DNA from: Dyadobacter koreensis
Lineage (GTDB): Bacteria; Bacteroidota; Bacteroidia; Cytophagales; Spirosomataceae
Length of the DNA: 64,000 nt
Direction of reading: 5' to 3'
Assembly (NCBI RefSeq): GCF_900108855.1
Contig: NZ_FNXY01000011.1
Span: forward strand, 186,001-250,000
A program made the position numbers and the translations under genes. The notes beneath the pieces are model-generated. The model was not told the origin of the DNA and searched no databases. It saw nothing but the letters and a program-made list of their open reading frames with translations. This document shows positions 36,522 through 46,355 of the stretch, in pieces (within the stretch, counting starts at the first letter, position 1; every line of letters begins with the position of its first letter).

Positions 36522-37161
36522 TCAATTGGAAAACTTGTATTTCAATGAGAGCATCCCCTGAAAATAGCCAGTGAATGGATCTGATTGAGCAGAGCCTGCG
36601 CCTGGCCAGTAATTACGAACCCTTCTCCCCAGGTAATTGTTTTCTCGAAGAACAAACGATTTTTGGACACTCCAATCCAGTATAGGAGATTTAGTTAAGT
36701 TATGCTGGAATCCAACAGTGGCAGCAGGAAATATGATCGTTCCTTTTCTCGAAACGGGGTTATAGATGTTCGAAAACTCCAAATCTTCCGATAGCTCCCG
36801 CTGCAAAGCTATTTGCTGATATTGTGAAAGATCAAGTACGCACCTATGAAAAAATGGTTTCTTTTCTGCTTTCCCGAAATCGTTGCTAGGTAGAGCCTTG
36901 CTCCAGCTTTTAGGAAAGTTCCGGATGTTCGTCTCTGACTGAACCCATCGTACACTTTATAATCTATCAACCCGGCATGGCCCGTTTTGAAAGTATGACC
37001 TAAATTCAGGTTCAAGAATATGCTGGATGACGGCTTAATTCCGAACTGATCTCGGCAGACTTGGCGATGATAGGTGGAATGTTGATCCCTACACTGGTTT
37101 TCCATTGTGCATGACATAATGCAGATGTCAAAAAGAACAGCAATAAGAAAAAAGCCCTCAT
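36522..37161 (-). pseudogene. outer-membrane beta-barrel protein, frameshifted
   Basis: From ATG 37161 the frame gives a signal peptide (MRAFFLLLFFLTSALCHAQ) and WKTSVGINIPPIIAKSAEISSEL. After a frameshift it continues PSSSIFLNLNLGHTFKTGHAG...TSGTFLKAGARLYL, and after a second one QYQQIALQRELSEDLEFSN...GTIIFPAATVGFQHNL to FQGMLSLKYKFSN-stop. Alternating strands and the aromatic C-terminus suggest an outer-membrane barrel of about 210 residues. At least two frameshifts inactivate it. It ends 14 bases from MITE copy C. Confidence 0.6.
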
Positions 37162-37293
37162 GATGGAAATTGTTTTATTCCAATTTTGACATCACTGTAT
37201 TCAATTTGGTTGTCTCATGAAAAAATTCACCTCCTTTGTAAGTGTCTCTAAACCCAGACAGTCTGCAGACTTGGTTATTCGAAAACATCTACA

Positions 37294-37773
37294 TTGATCC
37301 GGAGATTGAATTCATACTCCAGGCAACACCCCCCTTATATGGCGCTTAGAGAACTAGGTAGAGTTTGTAAAACGCTTCATATAATCCAATATATGGGCGA
37401 ACCTGCTGTCAGAAAATCTGTTGAAAGGGTTTTAAGTAAAGTTGAGAAGCATAATAAGTTCGCCAAAGCGGTTTTTCATGGTAACAATCAGCAGCTGATC
37501 GGAGCTACTTACCGGGAACAGCTTATGGCAGAAGGCTGCAAAAGGTTAATTATTAATTCCTTAGATTAACTGTTGTAATCTGCTTCATTTATCTGAAAGT
37601 CTGGCAGAATGTAAGAAGCCAATGATAGAGAAGAATTATTGATAAATATATTGGCCAAATCTACACACAGTTGGGAGCATACCAATATGCTTAGAGGATA
37701 TTACTTTTCGGAAAAGATAGATTTTCAAACTATTAATCTCGATGAAATCTTCAAAGATGGCGCTGAGATTTAG
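37294..37773 (+). pseudogene. Tn3-family transposase, C-terminal relic
   Basis: The segment MALRELGRVCKTLHIIQYMGEPAVRKSVERVLSKVEKHNKFAKAVFHGNNQQLIGATYREQLMAEGCKRLIINS is the conserved C-terminal region of Tn3-type TnpA (family pattern ALRE-x-GR-x-x-KT and AVFHGN). In the same frame, after several stops, WEHTNMLRGYYFSEKIDFQTINLDEIF matches the extreme TnpA C-terminus. About 800 N-terminal residues are missing. It may be linked to the broken resolvase at 262, but they are 37 kb apart. Confidence 0.72.
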
Positions 37774-38288
37774 ACACAGCTGATTCTACACGCATCCAAC
37801 TTTGCTACATAAAACCTGTGGCAATTTTGCGGCGGCCACTGCCGAACTATCTTTTAATTTAACCCTGTAACGGCAATACTCGGGACAACATAAGCCATAC
37901 GACTCCCATTCTTCCACCGCGCGGCGGACCGTTAAGTCGGCTTTTTGCTGCGAACTAAGCAACTTTCTTCCTGATGAACTCAGGCGTGCATTTTTAATCA
38001 TATCTGCTTCTCGTTTGAGGCTACAAGCTTGTCCAAGGATTCAAGCGGTTAGGAACAAAAAGATCAAAGCACTTTGTAGAATCACTACTATTCATAATGT
38101 AGAAAGGTGACGAAATGATTTAAACATTGAATAAAGCAATAATTACTATGCAATATTTGATCGTATTAATTATGAAAGAAAGTGACGATATACTGAAAAT
38201 TCGGTACTAACGCTTGACGGATTTCTGATAAAAAAATTTAAAATATTTCGATAAAGGTAATTTAAATCGTAACATGACTTAACCTAAT
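37774..38288. other. intergenic region upstream of TetR gene
   Basis: A 71-codon minus-strand frame (37786-38001) has no recognised family and is not called. The AT-rich end before 38289 probably carries the TetR promoter. Confidence 0.4.
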
Positions 38289-38921
38289 ATGATGGATTCT
38301 CTACACAAAAAAGATAAGGAAGAAACAAAGCTTAAACTTATTAAAGCAACTGGTGAGATATTTATGGCAAAGGGGTACTCCGGCTTAAACGCCTCTAGGA
38401 TAGCGGATACAGCCGGAGTCAGCAAGACCTTGGTTTACCGATACTTTGGTAATGTCCAAGAGCTTTTTAAGGCTTATCTGATACATAAAGATTATTGGAT
38501 ATCATTCGAGGATCATATGGACGAATTGCTTGATGCAAATCGCCATGAATCAGGAAAGGAGCTCGCTAAAAGTACCCTGGTGAATCAAATACAGTATTTT
38601 CTTCATAGCAAAGAAATGCAACAGATCATCCGTTGGCAAATCACGGAACCAAATGATATTTCACGGAGTGTTGCAGATTCAAGAGAGCAAATGGGTGAAC
38701 ATATGTTTGGGATCATTGATCCATATTTTAAAGATTCAGATGTGAATTTTCGTGCATTAATGGCTGTATCAGTGGCTGGGATATATTTTCTGGTGCTTAA
38801 CGCAAAGATCAATGGAAGTACTTTTTGTGGCATTGACCTTAATAAGAACGAAGATGTCAAGGAAGTTGAAAAGGCGGTAAAGCAACTGGTAGATTTGGCT
38901 TATGAGAAAGTCAAATCCTGA
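38289..38921 (+). CDS. TetR/AcrR-family transcriptional regulator
   Basis: 210 residues. The N-terminal TetR HTH (about 12-60) reads ETKLKLIKATGEIFMAKGYSGLNASRIADTAGVSKTLVYRYFGNVQELFKAYL, a complete family match. The C-terminal ligand domain is helical (residues about 75-205) and contains NQIQYFLHSKEMQQIIRWQITEPND. ATG at 38289 or 38292 both fit. Immediate neighbours on the same strand are separated by 350 bases, so the target is unknown; self-control or control of the T9SS cargo gene at 39270 is possible. Confidence 0.9.
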   Translation: MMDSLHKKDKEETKLKLIKATGEIFMAKGYSGLNASRIADTAGVSKTLVYRYFGNVQELFKAYLIHKDYWISFEDHMDELLDANRHESGKELAKSTLVNQIQYFLHSKEMQQIIRWQITEPNDISRSVADSREQMGEHMFGIIDPYFKDSDVNFRALMAVSVAGIYFLVLNAKINGSTFCGIDLNKNEDVKEVEKAVKQLVDLAYEKVKS

Positions 38922-39115
38922 AATTTCATTAAAATATTATTCGTAAACATCGATGTGCCGTTGCATCATGTTGGCTAAAAGGCACATTGATATTATATTT
39001 TTCCATGTCGATGAAGCTGTTTTTATGGATTTTTTTTCTTATAAAATTGGTCAGGAAAGCTGTAAATTTTAAATAAGAAAAAATAATTTATCATGTTACG
39101 GTTTAAGAAATTCAA

Positions 39116-39207
39116 GACACATAAATTTCGAGAAAATTCGATAATTCGATTATAAGCGTAGATATTTTTTATGCTTAAATCTAGATTATCGAGTTTATTT
39201 ATGTGTC
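39116..39207. repeat. inverted repeat upstream of a T9SS cargo gene
   Basis: GACACATAAAT (39116-39126) and ATTTATGTGTC (39197-39207) are perfect 11-bp inverted repeats. Inner imperfectly paired sequences (TTCGAGAAAATTCGATAAT versus ATTATCGAGTTT) extend the pairing. The 92-bp structure lies 60 bases before the T9SS gene start and could be an operator, a leader hairpin or a tiny mobile element. Confidence 0.5.
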
Positions 39208-39269
39208 ATGCAATCCGTTTTTATTTCTGTTTTTTGTCTGTTAACTAACTAATAAATCTAAAAAATCTA

Positions 39270-40313
39270 ATGAAAAAAATTTTATTTTTTTGTCTATGCC
39301 TTTGTTTCAACGCGATGTCACAGGAGATCGATCAGCAACAAACAACCATTGTAGATGAAACATTTATTGAGCCAAACGTGATGGGCGGACAGTCTTTTAC
39401 ATCTGGCATTGCTGGCTATCTATGCGCTGTTACAGTTAAGGTGAAGGCATTTGAAGGATTCCCACCACAACAGGTAATAATGGGAATTTATGGGACCGAT
39501 GAAAGTGGTGTTCCAATTATAGGAACGGCATTGGGAACTTCTTCCATTATAAATGTGGTGGCTACTGAATACACAGACTATACATTTTACTTTACTACCC
39601 CGATCATTTCCTCTGTGGGCAGTAAGTTGGCTTTTGGATTAAGAGGCCTGGGTGAAGATTATGTTGGTATAGCAGTTGCGGCGTCAGATGATTCTTATGC
39701 ATTTGGAAACAGATTTGGTGTAGGCCCTAATGGATTTGTTGTGGGATCAGTGTACGATACATATTTCAAAACATATGTGTGCCCAAGTCCCTTACCTGTT
39801 AAAATGTCTAAATTTTCAGCCCAGAAAAGTGGAACTCAGGCTCGTTTGGACTGGACAACAACGATGGAAGAAAACAGCGAAGGATTTGCCATTGAACGCA
39901 GTGCTGATGCCCGGAAGTGGCAGACGGTAGGATTTGTTAAAAGCAAACGCTCAAATACAACCGGGGTAACGGACTACGCCTGGCTTGATGAAACACCATT
40001 GCCTGCGTATAACTATTACCGTTTAAAGCAAACCGATCTGGATGGATCTACCGAGCTTAGCAGAATTGCTGTCGTTAACTTTGGTAAACAGGATCTGTCA
40101 ATACTGTATCCCAACCCGGTAACTAACAGGCTTTTTATCAGCGAACCTGCGTCAGCCATCCAAATTATAGACCGGAAAGGGCAAGTTGTATCACAAACTG
40201 CTTCATTGCCGGAAGAAGGTATTGATGTGCAAAGTCTGGCAACGGGCTTGTATTTTATTAAGTTTCAGAAGCCGGATGGGAAAGCGCAAAGCCAGAAGTT
40301 TATAAAGCAGTAA
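39270..40313 (+). CDS. T9SS type A sorting domain protein
   Basis: 347 residues. The signal peptide (MKKILFFCLCLCFNAMSQ) leads into an N-terminal domain of about 150 residues with jelly-roll-like strands (GGQSFTSGIAGYLCAVTVKVKAF, IMGIYGTDESG). The linker LPVKMSKFSAQKSGTQARLDWTTTMEENSEGFAIERSAD, typical of T9SS cargo, is followed by the C-terminal sorting domain (about 275-347) with LYPNPVTNRLFI, IQIIDRKGQVV and LATGLYFIKFQ. Predicted to be exported by the Por system and placed at the surface. The N-terminal domain looks like a carbohydrate-binding or adhesion fold, but this is not certain. Two degenerate NarL-like genes follow 1.1-2.5 kb downstream. Confidence 0.88.
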   Translation: MKKILFFCLCLCFNAMSQEIDQQQTTIVDETFIEPNVMGGQSFTSGIAGYLCAVTVKVKAFEGFPPQQVIMGIYGTDESGVPIIGTALGTSSIINVVATEYTDYTFYFTTPIISSVGSKLAFGLRGLGEDYVGIAVAASDDSYAFGNRFGVGPNGFVVGSVYDTYFKTYVCPSPLPVKMSKFSAQKSGTQARLDWTTTMEENSEGFAIERSADARKWQTVGFVKSKRSNTTGVTDYAWLDETPLPAYNYYRLKQTDLDGSTELSRIAVVNFGKQDLSILYPNPVTNRLFISEPASAIQIIDRKGQVVSQTASLPEEGIDVQSLATGLYFIKFQKPDGKAQSQKFIKQ

Positions 40314-41443
40314 AATTTATTGTAGCATTTAAGGGACTTTCCTAAATATAACATATTGATATTCATAATTTCAGGTGGTGACATTGTTTGTTATCACCTG
40401 CTATGAATGACACACTATTGGCCAAACTTACTCACTTCCATTTGATGGAAACTCTCTGTCAATAAAGGTTTTCGATGATTGACAGAAAGATCAATGCTTG
40501 ACTAATATAGTAAAGTAAAATAGATATGCTGTTCCTGTTTCATTTAGCAACTGTTATTAAAACTTTACGTAAACCCCTTTAAGTTTTCTTTTGTAACAAA
40601 TGCTAATCAGCGCTCGACACACATTCCTGCTTGTCATTTCCCGGAATTTTCGGGAAATGATTTGAGTAGTTGGAAGTTAAAATAGATTCTTATGTAATCA
40701 GTAATCGTATCAATTTTAAAAAATGATATGCATTAAAGTAACTGAAATAGTCTTGCTTTGCATCGTAATAATATAACTGTAAATTGTTTGCGAATTAAGT
40801 AATATACAAAAGGCAACACCTGTTTTTACTTCAAAATATGAAGTGAGTAAACATTTGGAAATAATTAAACATCAGAGCGTTCCAGATGATAGTTTATAAT
40901 AATATCAGTCAAGCAGAAGAAATTGGATCGCCTGATACCGTTTGAATCTCGTATATAAGTATATGTATTACCCAAATTCATACTCATTACAGTTATTTAT
41001 AAAGATGGACTACACCGCGGATTAATTCCAGAATAGTAGGTTGCTTGGCAAGCGTGACAAGAGCAAATATTCAGAAAAGTCTCAGAAGACCTATTACGAA
41101 ATGCTTCGGTTAACCTGAAACCACTTGAGAGAAAGATTGATTGTGCCAAGAAGTGGCATAAGAGCCCGAGTAACTCAAGATCAATCCTATTGGAATAATT
41201 GTATAATGATATTACAGAAACACAATGCACTTTGTTGCCTGGCTATCTTAAATATTAAACCTAATAGCAGTGGAGTCTGAAGTTTATTTACTTCCTTCAA
41301 GAAGTTTTTTATTACGATAATTAACCAGCAAAAAGTGTAAACAAAACGTGAGATCGATACCGATGAACACCACATTCATACCAAAATACTAATGTTCATT
41401 TTTTATTAAACAGCAATCTATCCTTAACAGTACGAATAGAATT
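40314..41443. other. 1.1-kb intergenic region
   Basis: No gene supported. Hairpins: CAGGTGGTGAC / GTTATCACCTG near 40375-40402 (possible terminator of the T9SS gene) and CATTTCCCG / CGGGAAATG at 40635-40659 (9-bp perfect stem, loop GAATTTT). The remainder is AT-rich. Confidence 0.45.
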
Positions 41444-42058
41444 ATGAAATTACTTGTTATTAGCCATATTGAAATTTTCCTTTTAGGTCTTAGGCGAATT
41501 GTTGAACTGGTTATTACTGATGCTGAGGTTATAATTAATCCAAGCATAAACCCCGTCGGCGCTGAAAATGAATGGAATCAATATGATATGCTAATTCTGC
41601 ATATATCAGACCATTCTGACAATGTATCTGACTTTCTTAAAGTTCGCAAACACTTTCGAAAAGATATCAAGGTACTTATTCTTTCGGATGAAGCCGGATT
41701 GATAGAAGCAAAATTTTTATTCTCTTTGGGTGTTAAGGGTTATACCGATAGCAGATCCTCATTAAAATCTATTGAAGAGGCAATCAGAATTGTTTTATCA
41801 GGTAAATTATATGCCGATTCCTCCTTAATAATAGAATCCTTTGATTCTCATTTAAAAAAAAATGAATCTGCCGTAGCCTCCTTGTTCAAATTATCTGTTA
41901 AGGAATTGGAAATTGCAACATACCTGATTCAGGGATTTGGAACTAACCAGATATCTCAGCTAACAAACAGAAAACCTACCACAATCAGCACACAAAAAAC
42001 CAATATTTTTAACAAGTTGAAAGTTCGCAATGTTGTGGAGCTGATGAAGCTTATGTAA
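41444..42058 (+). CDS. NarL/LuxR-type regulator with degenerate receiver
   Basis: 204 residues. The receiver fold is recognisable (MKLLVISHIEIFLLGLRRIV; DMLILHISDHSD; LILSDEAG; GVKGYTDSRSS), but the phospho-acceptor position is His (residue about 53), the acidic pocket is absent and the conserved Lys is Asp. Classical phosphorylation is very unlikely. The C-terminal LuxR HTH is retained, though less typical: LSVKELEIATYLIQGFGTNQISQLTNRKPTTISTQKTNIFNKL. It resembles the 11934 regulator in type and is an orphan. A related receiver-only gene follows 262 bases downstream. Confidence 0.78.
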   Translation: MKLLVISHIEIFLLGLRRIVELVITDAEVIINPSINPVGAENEWNQYDMLILHISDHSDNVSDFLKVRKHFRKDIKVLILSDEAGLIEAKFLFSLGVKGYTDSRSSLKSIEEAIRIVLSGKLYADSSLIIESFDSHLKKNESAVASLFKLSVKELEIATYLIQGFGTNQISQLTNRKPTTISTQKTNIFNKLKVRNVVELMKLM

Positions 42059-42320
42059 GTTAGAATAGATCATTAAATTTAAGTTTCGCAGTAATCTTCT
42101 TCTCCAAACCTTGGTTTACTGCTCAATGAATGTATCTTCTTACATTAAGAAATTTTGTCTACGGAAATAATACAAAAAGTTCAACTATGCCCCCTTGGGA
42201 AAAAAACTTGGCCATAACAACCTGTTTTTTAATGAAGGCGGTAATATTTCAACTTTCAGAAATAGCAATTAGCAAATATCAGATCTGATCTATTAAGGTC
42301 AGCAAACAAATTTCATATAT

Positions 42321-42764
42321 ATGAAAATCGTAATTATAGATAGATACCCGATTCTTCGCCGTGGACTTTCGGAATTCTTATCCGGTCATTTTTATGACTT
42401 GGTAACAATTGAATGCAGCTGCAAGGAAGAGCTTATGGCACATTCATCAGGTGCTGATATTTCATTAATCATTATAGCATTGAATCAGTCACTTGATTTG
42501 AATGACATTGATGAGATTAATGGTGCTAGAAAATGGTGTCCTGCGGCAAAATTGGTGGGCTATGTGGACAGTTCTAGCCCTTTCATTATAAAAATGTATG
42601 CTAATGCCGGATTGTCCGGTTACTATTTCAAACAAGACAACTTAGAAGACTTTACTTCGTATATATACCAGATACTAAACTTCGAAAATGAAAAAAAAAC
42701 GCTGCTCTGTATGAAACAGGTGAAACTGTTACATAAAAGTGAACGTGATTACTCGCGATCGTAA
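42321..42764 (+). CDS. receiver-like protein without DNA-binding domain
   Basis: 147 residues. The N-terminus MKIVIIDRYPILRRGLSEFL and segments ISLIIIALNQSLDLND, KLVGYVDSSSP and GLSGYYFKQDNLEDF trace a NarL-type receiver. The phospho-acceptor position is Ala (about residue 53), although the C-terminal Lys is kept. The frame ends after the receiver, and no LuxR HTH follows. It may be a truncated, decaying regulator or a stand-alone pseudo-receiver acting by protein contact. The downstream 71-codon frame at 42825 is not a match to LuxR HTH. Confidence 0.6.
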   Translation: MKIVIIDRYPILRRGLSEFLSGHFYDLVTIECSCKEELMAHSSGADISLIIIALNQSLDLNDIDEINGARKWCPAAKLVGYVDSSSPFIIKMYANAGLSGYYFKQDNLEDFTSYIYQILNFENEKKTLLCMKQVKLLHKSERDYSRS

Positions 42765-43109
42765 GGTTAGCAACTGCCTTTGTTGATCAGCTGAATTTGT
42801 TTAAAAGTCCGGCATTTTGGACCTATGAAAATTCATATAGCGAATAGTAGCAACTTTGGCAGAATGTTAAAAATAGCAGTCAAGATATTAGGCTGTTCAC
42901 CCAGTAAGCTCCTAGAAATTATTCATCTTTCAGCTATTGGATCAACCAAATCGCACATCAGTTTAATATTTCAGGGCCAAGGCTTCGAAAATTCAGTTCA
43001 ATACTGCAAGTGGCGGGTTGTCCGGAACTATGTTGATTAGAAATTACTTCCATGTCAAATATGGTGCTATTTGATCAACTAAACAATTATTAAATAGTAT
43101 CTAAACAGT
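42765..43109. other. short region with an unassigned frame
   Basis: Contains a 71-codon plus-strand frame (42825-43040). A second frame over the same bases reads WINQIAHQFNISGPRLRKFSS, HTH-like, hinting at a decayed DNA-binding domain. Too weak to call. Confidence 0.35.
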
Positions 43110-43739
43110 ATGCAAGCATTAAAGATATTAATTTACATTCACGCATTTTTTGGAGGACTTGGTTTAATTGCCGGAATCATTAGCATCTTCGGAAACAAGG
43201 GAGGGATTAAACATAGAAGGACCGGAAAAATTTTCTCCTATTCGATGCTAATAAGTTCATTGATTTCACTTGTTATCGCAAAAATGCCTGGTCACGAGAA
43301 CTTGTTTCTATTCCTGATTGGAATTTTTACAATTTACTTGATACTGGCTGGAAACCGGGCATTGAGTTTAAAAAGCAAAACCAAAGCTGACCTGATCGAC
43401 AAACTTATATCCGGAACGATGTTAGTCACATCAATCGGAATGCTCGGAATAGGGATGATCGGAGTAATTCAAGGAATTGACAACAGCATTTTATATATTT
43501 TCTTTGGATGTTTTGGTGCGTTTATGACGGTGAGAGATTTTCTTACCTTTAAAATTTTTACTGAAAAGAAAAGTGCATGGCTGATAAGTCATGTAGGACG
43601 AATGGTTGGAGCACTGATTGCTTCCATTACTGCGTTCTTAGTTGCCGGATTACACATAGGAACAGTATCTGTTTGGATTTTACCAACAATTTTAGGAACA
43701 GGTTATATAATTTTTTGGAATAAAAAAATAATCAGTTGA
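43110..43739 (+). CDS. multi-helix membrane protein (DUF2306-like)
   Basis: 209 residues with six to seven hydrophobic helices. The N-terminus ALKILIYIHAFFGGLGLIAGIISIFGNKGGIKHRRTGKIFSYSMLIS has the short HRR/KHR-TGK loop seen in DUF2306-type bacterial membrane proteins, then SHVGRMVGALIASITAFLVAG. Function of the family is not established. The gene runs straight into the ISL3 remnant, with the stop at 43739. Confidence 0.65.
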   Translation: MQALKILIYIHAFFGGLGLIAGIISIFGNKGGIKHRRTGKIFSYSMLISSLISLVIAKMPGHENLFLFLIGIFTIYLILAGNRALSLKSKTKADLIDKLISGTMLVTSIGMLGIGMIGVIQGIDNSILYIFFGCFGAFMTVRDFLTFKIFTEKKSAWLISHVGRMVGALIASITAFLVAGLHIGTVSVWILPTILGTGYIIFWNKKIIS

Positions 43740-44450
43740 ATGAGAAGAAGCTATCAGGGTAAATGTAAGATCGGGAAGAAAAACTGTAATCAATTGGATA
43801 AGCGCATGGTATATATAAAAGAGAGACTACTCCACGAACCTTCGTTACAACTTCGTGACTTATGGTATGAGCTTCAAAAAAGAGGGTATAATGGAGCATA
43901 CACAGCGCTATCTGAAAACCCAAAGAAAGCAGGTGTCATGATGAGCAAAAAATCAAAGATTGTTCAATTTTCCAGATTATCAGATTTATTATGGACACAG
44001 TCAAAAGCCAGTGTCCTGTTTTTCAAAGATGTAGATGCGCTTTCAAATAAGCAAAAGAACACTTTAATTAGTCTTTGCGAAAAGTCTCATACATAAACAA
44101 ATCATTGCACCTAGTACGGTACTTCAGATTCCTGATGACAATAAAGGCCGGTAATCGACTAAATGAATGGATTTATCAAGCCATTGACTCGGGCCTCAAA
44201 GAAATTGGAGGGTTTTGCAAAAAGTATGAATCCAGATTTTCAAGCGATTCAAAACGCATTTAATCTACCCTGGAGTAACGGACGTGTTGAAGGAAATGTA
44301 AATAAAATTAAAACTTTGAAAAGGCAAATGTATGGTCGCGCCGATTTTGAGTTGTTGAAAAGGAGGTTACTGTTAAATTCGGAGTGACCACCAAAAGTGG
44401 GGATGAACCAATCTGCCACTGAATCATATGGTAACGTGTCCGAATTCTGC
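43740..44450 (+). mobile_element. ISL3-family insertion sequence, 3' remnant
   Basis: Encodes the C-terminal part of an ISL3-type transposase in two frames: LSDLLWTQSKASVLFFKDVDALSNKQKNTLISLCEKS (43740-44096), KAGNRLNEWIYQAIDSG, then SWSNG-like LPWSNGRVEGNVNKIKTLKRQMYGRADFELLKRRLLL (44163-44387), the family hallmark. At least one frameshift is present and roughly the first 300 residues are absent. The right terminus TCCGAATTCTGC (44439-44450) and the subterminal 40 bases match the MITE family, making this the probable parent element type. Confidence 0.78.
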
Positions 44451-44845
44451 ACATTTGATATAGGCTCGGCGGAATTTACAGCTTTTTCAGCATAGTATGT
44501 CAAGCTGAACCAAGGCCGTAAATCGTTATGGTAATCTGCAATTGTCAAAATTCTTTCTGTGATTAAATCCCAAACGATTTCACGAGCTCAGTTTTCGTCC
44601 TGCTTTTGCAATGAATAATAAATGGCTTGATGCCCAGTTGGATTTGGGTCAGTTACAATATTATTCTTGACGGCTGATAATCCAATAGAATTATAAATGT
44701 TTTTAAAGTAGAAACTCTGTCCACCGTTTAAACATTCTAGAACCAGATGTATAGCTGTTAATATGGTATGGCAATATTTGAAACTTGTGTCATATTGAAG
44801 GTAAAAGTTTTTGTATGGCGGTGAGGTTAGGGCATAACTTTGTAA
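44451..44845 (-). pseudogene. unknown gene truncated by the ISL3 element
   Basis: One minus-strand frame of about 125 codons (FYLQYDTSFKYCHTILTAIHL, YFKNIYNSIGLSAVKNN, DPNPTGHQAIYYSLQKQDEN-stop-AREIVWDLITERILTIADYHN, PWFSLTYYAEKAVNSAEP) has a single internal stop. It ends at the IS terminus (44450), where it reads into IS sequence. No start codon is visible upstream. I cannot name the family. Confidence 0.5.
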
Positions 44846-45255
44846 TATGAAATGTTCTGTTGAAAACTATGAGGGTATTTTATTTTACGAAGATTTTGCA
44901 TGAAAATAGCAATAAAAAAAGCTTCATTTTCCCTCATTGTTAAGCTCGAAATGTCCGACCCACCAACAATTTACCATCATTTTACCGAAAATCCCACCAA
45001 CACCAACCAATGATTTATACAACTTATCCTAACCTTCCTGAAACACTCCTCGCACTTGAGATATCTCTTTTTCTTTGCAGGATAATAGATTTGGTCAGTG
45101 GGGAAATGTGGGAACCTTGATTTACGGTACTTTGCGAAAGGGAAAGTTAAGTCAGATATTTCACACCTCAACCTGTTCACAGGATATTTCCCTATCCAAT
45201 TTTCATACAAAAGAATTTTTGGCTACTTTCATTCCAAAGGAAAATTTGAATCGTT
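44846..45255. other. intergenic region upstream of the Crp/RND cluster
   Basis: No gene supported. Its right end, AT-rich with TTCCAAAGGAAAATTTG just before 45256, is the likely promoter region of the Crp-type regulator. Confidence 0.4.
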
Positions 45256-45813
45256 ATGAGTCTTACCCGATTTTTTGAATCGCAGTCTTTTACACCTGAG
45301 GACGCTGCGTGCCTGGCTTCCATCTTTAAAATCGAGCAGGTTTTTAAAGGACAAAAAATTCTTGAACTCGACAATCATGGTAAAAAAGTTTACTACGTTG
45401 AAAAGGGGCTTTTGCGTACCTATTATCTGAAAGACGGAAAGGATATTACCCATTATTTTTTTGAGGAAAATACCTTTACCTTGCCGCTGGAAAGCATTTT
45501 CTATAACCGCCCTTCGCCTTACGGACTGGAAGCCCTTGAACCCGGCACTGTACTTTCCGTATCTTATCATGAAATTGAAAAAATGGCCGAAACGTATCCT
45601 GCTTTGCAGAAAGTAATCAGTTTTCTGCTGATCGATGTGCTGCGTTCTTTTTCTGACAGGCTGCATTCGATTCAGTTTCAGTCGGCACAGGAGCGCTACA
45701 AAACGATTGAAGTGCATCAGCCTGGCTTGTTGTTACGCGCCAATCTGGGTCATATTGCCTCCTATATCGGCATCACACAGCAGACATTGAGTGTTTTGAG
45801 GGCGCAGCGTTAA
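45256..45813 (+). CDS. Crp/Fnr-family transcriptional regulator
   Basis: 185 residues. An N-terminal cyclic-nucleotide-binding-like beta barrel (about 20-115: FKGQKILELDNHGKKVYYVEKGLLRTYYLKDGKDITHYFFEENTF) and a linker helix (SFSDRLHSIQFQSAQERYKTI) lead to a compact C-terminal HTH (LGHIASYIGITQQTLSVLRAQR). This is the usual form of Bacteroidota Crp/Fnr proteins; no Fe-S cysteines are seen, so it is not an Fnr oxygen sensor. It precedes the RND efflux genes on the same strand and is a good candidate for their regulator. Confidence 0.88.
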   Translation: MSLTRFFESQSFTPEDAACLASIFKIEQVFKGQKILELDNHGKKVYYVEKGLLRTYYLKDGKDITHYFFEENTFTLPLESIFYNRPSPYGLEALEPGTVLSVSYHEIEKMAETYPALQKVISFLLIDVLRSFSDRLHSIQFQSAQERYKTIEVHQPGLLLRANLGHIASYIGITQQTLSVLRAQR

Positions 45814-45923
45814 AAAAATATTTTTATCCATTTTTCATTTTTTAATCTAGCTTAAAAGAAAACTCCTTCGTTGCCCCGAGCTTTGCATGGTTATTAAAAA
45901 AAATCATATTAGCAGCCGGTATT

Positions 45924-46316
45924 ATGGATCACACGCAGCATCATGTTTTTGTAACCGACGAAACGGGGATTACTGAATCTTATCAGCACAAAAAAAAATG
46001 TCTGGTTCAGCATCCGGACGATCATGTTTCTGTGCTCTTTTATGCCGAAGATAACAAGGCACTTTTTTCAAAAGAAATGACGATTTTACATAATCATTTC
46101 CCTGGACGCTTCTTGGTATACAATCAGCCTCTGAGCACACTACATCCCGGTGTGCTGCCGCAGGAAATGCTGGAATCGGTGATCAATGAAAACACAAGAG
46201 ACGAAATGTCTTTCTTTATTAAAGGAGATGCCGGTTTTACAGATCTGATCCGCCAGTCGCTGGTTTTTCTCGGCATGGATCCACAGCGGATCGCTGGTCA
46301 GGAAATGAAACGTTGA
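45924..46316 (+). CDS. small protein resembling ferredoxin-reductase NAD domain
   Basis: 130 residues, no signal peptide. The part from about 52 onward (ADNKALFSKEMTILHNHFPGRFLVYNQPL...EMSFFIKGDAGFTDLIRQSLVFLGMDPQRI) resembles the NAD(P)-binding half of ferredoxin/phenol-hydroxylase-type reductases, ending in the GP-x-x-M-like turn here read as KGDAGF. The FAD-binding half is absent, so it is unlikely to be a complete reductase. It sits between the Crp regulator and the RND adaptor, 40 bases before the latter, suggesting co-transcription. Confidence 0.55.
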   Translation: MDHTQHHVFVTDETGITESYQHKKKCLVQHPDDHVSVLFYAEDNKALFSKEMTILHNHFPGRFLVYNQPLSTLHPGVLPQEMLESVINENTRDEMSFFIKGDAGFTDLIRQSLVFLGMDPQRIAGQEMKR

Positions 46317-46355
46317 CCTTATAAAAATCAGCCAGATACTTAATTTACCCATATT

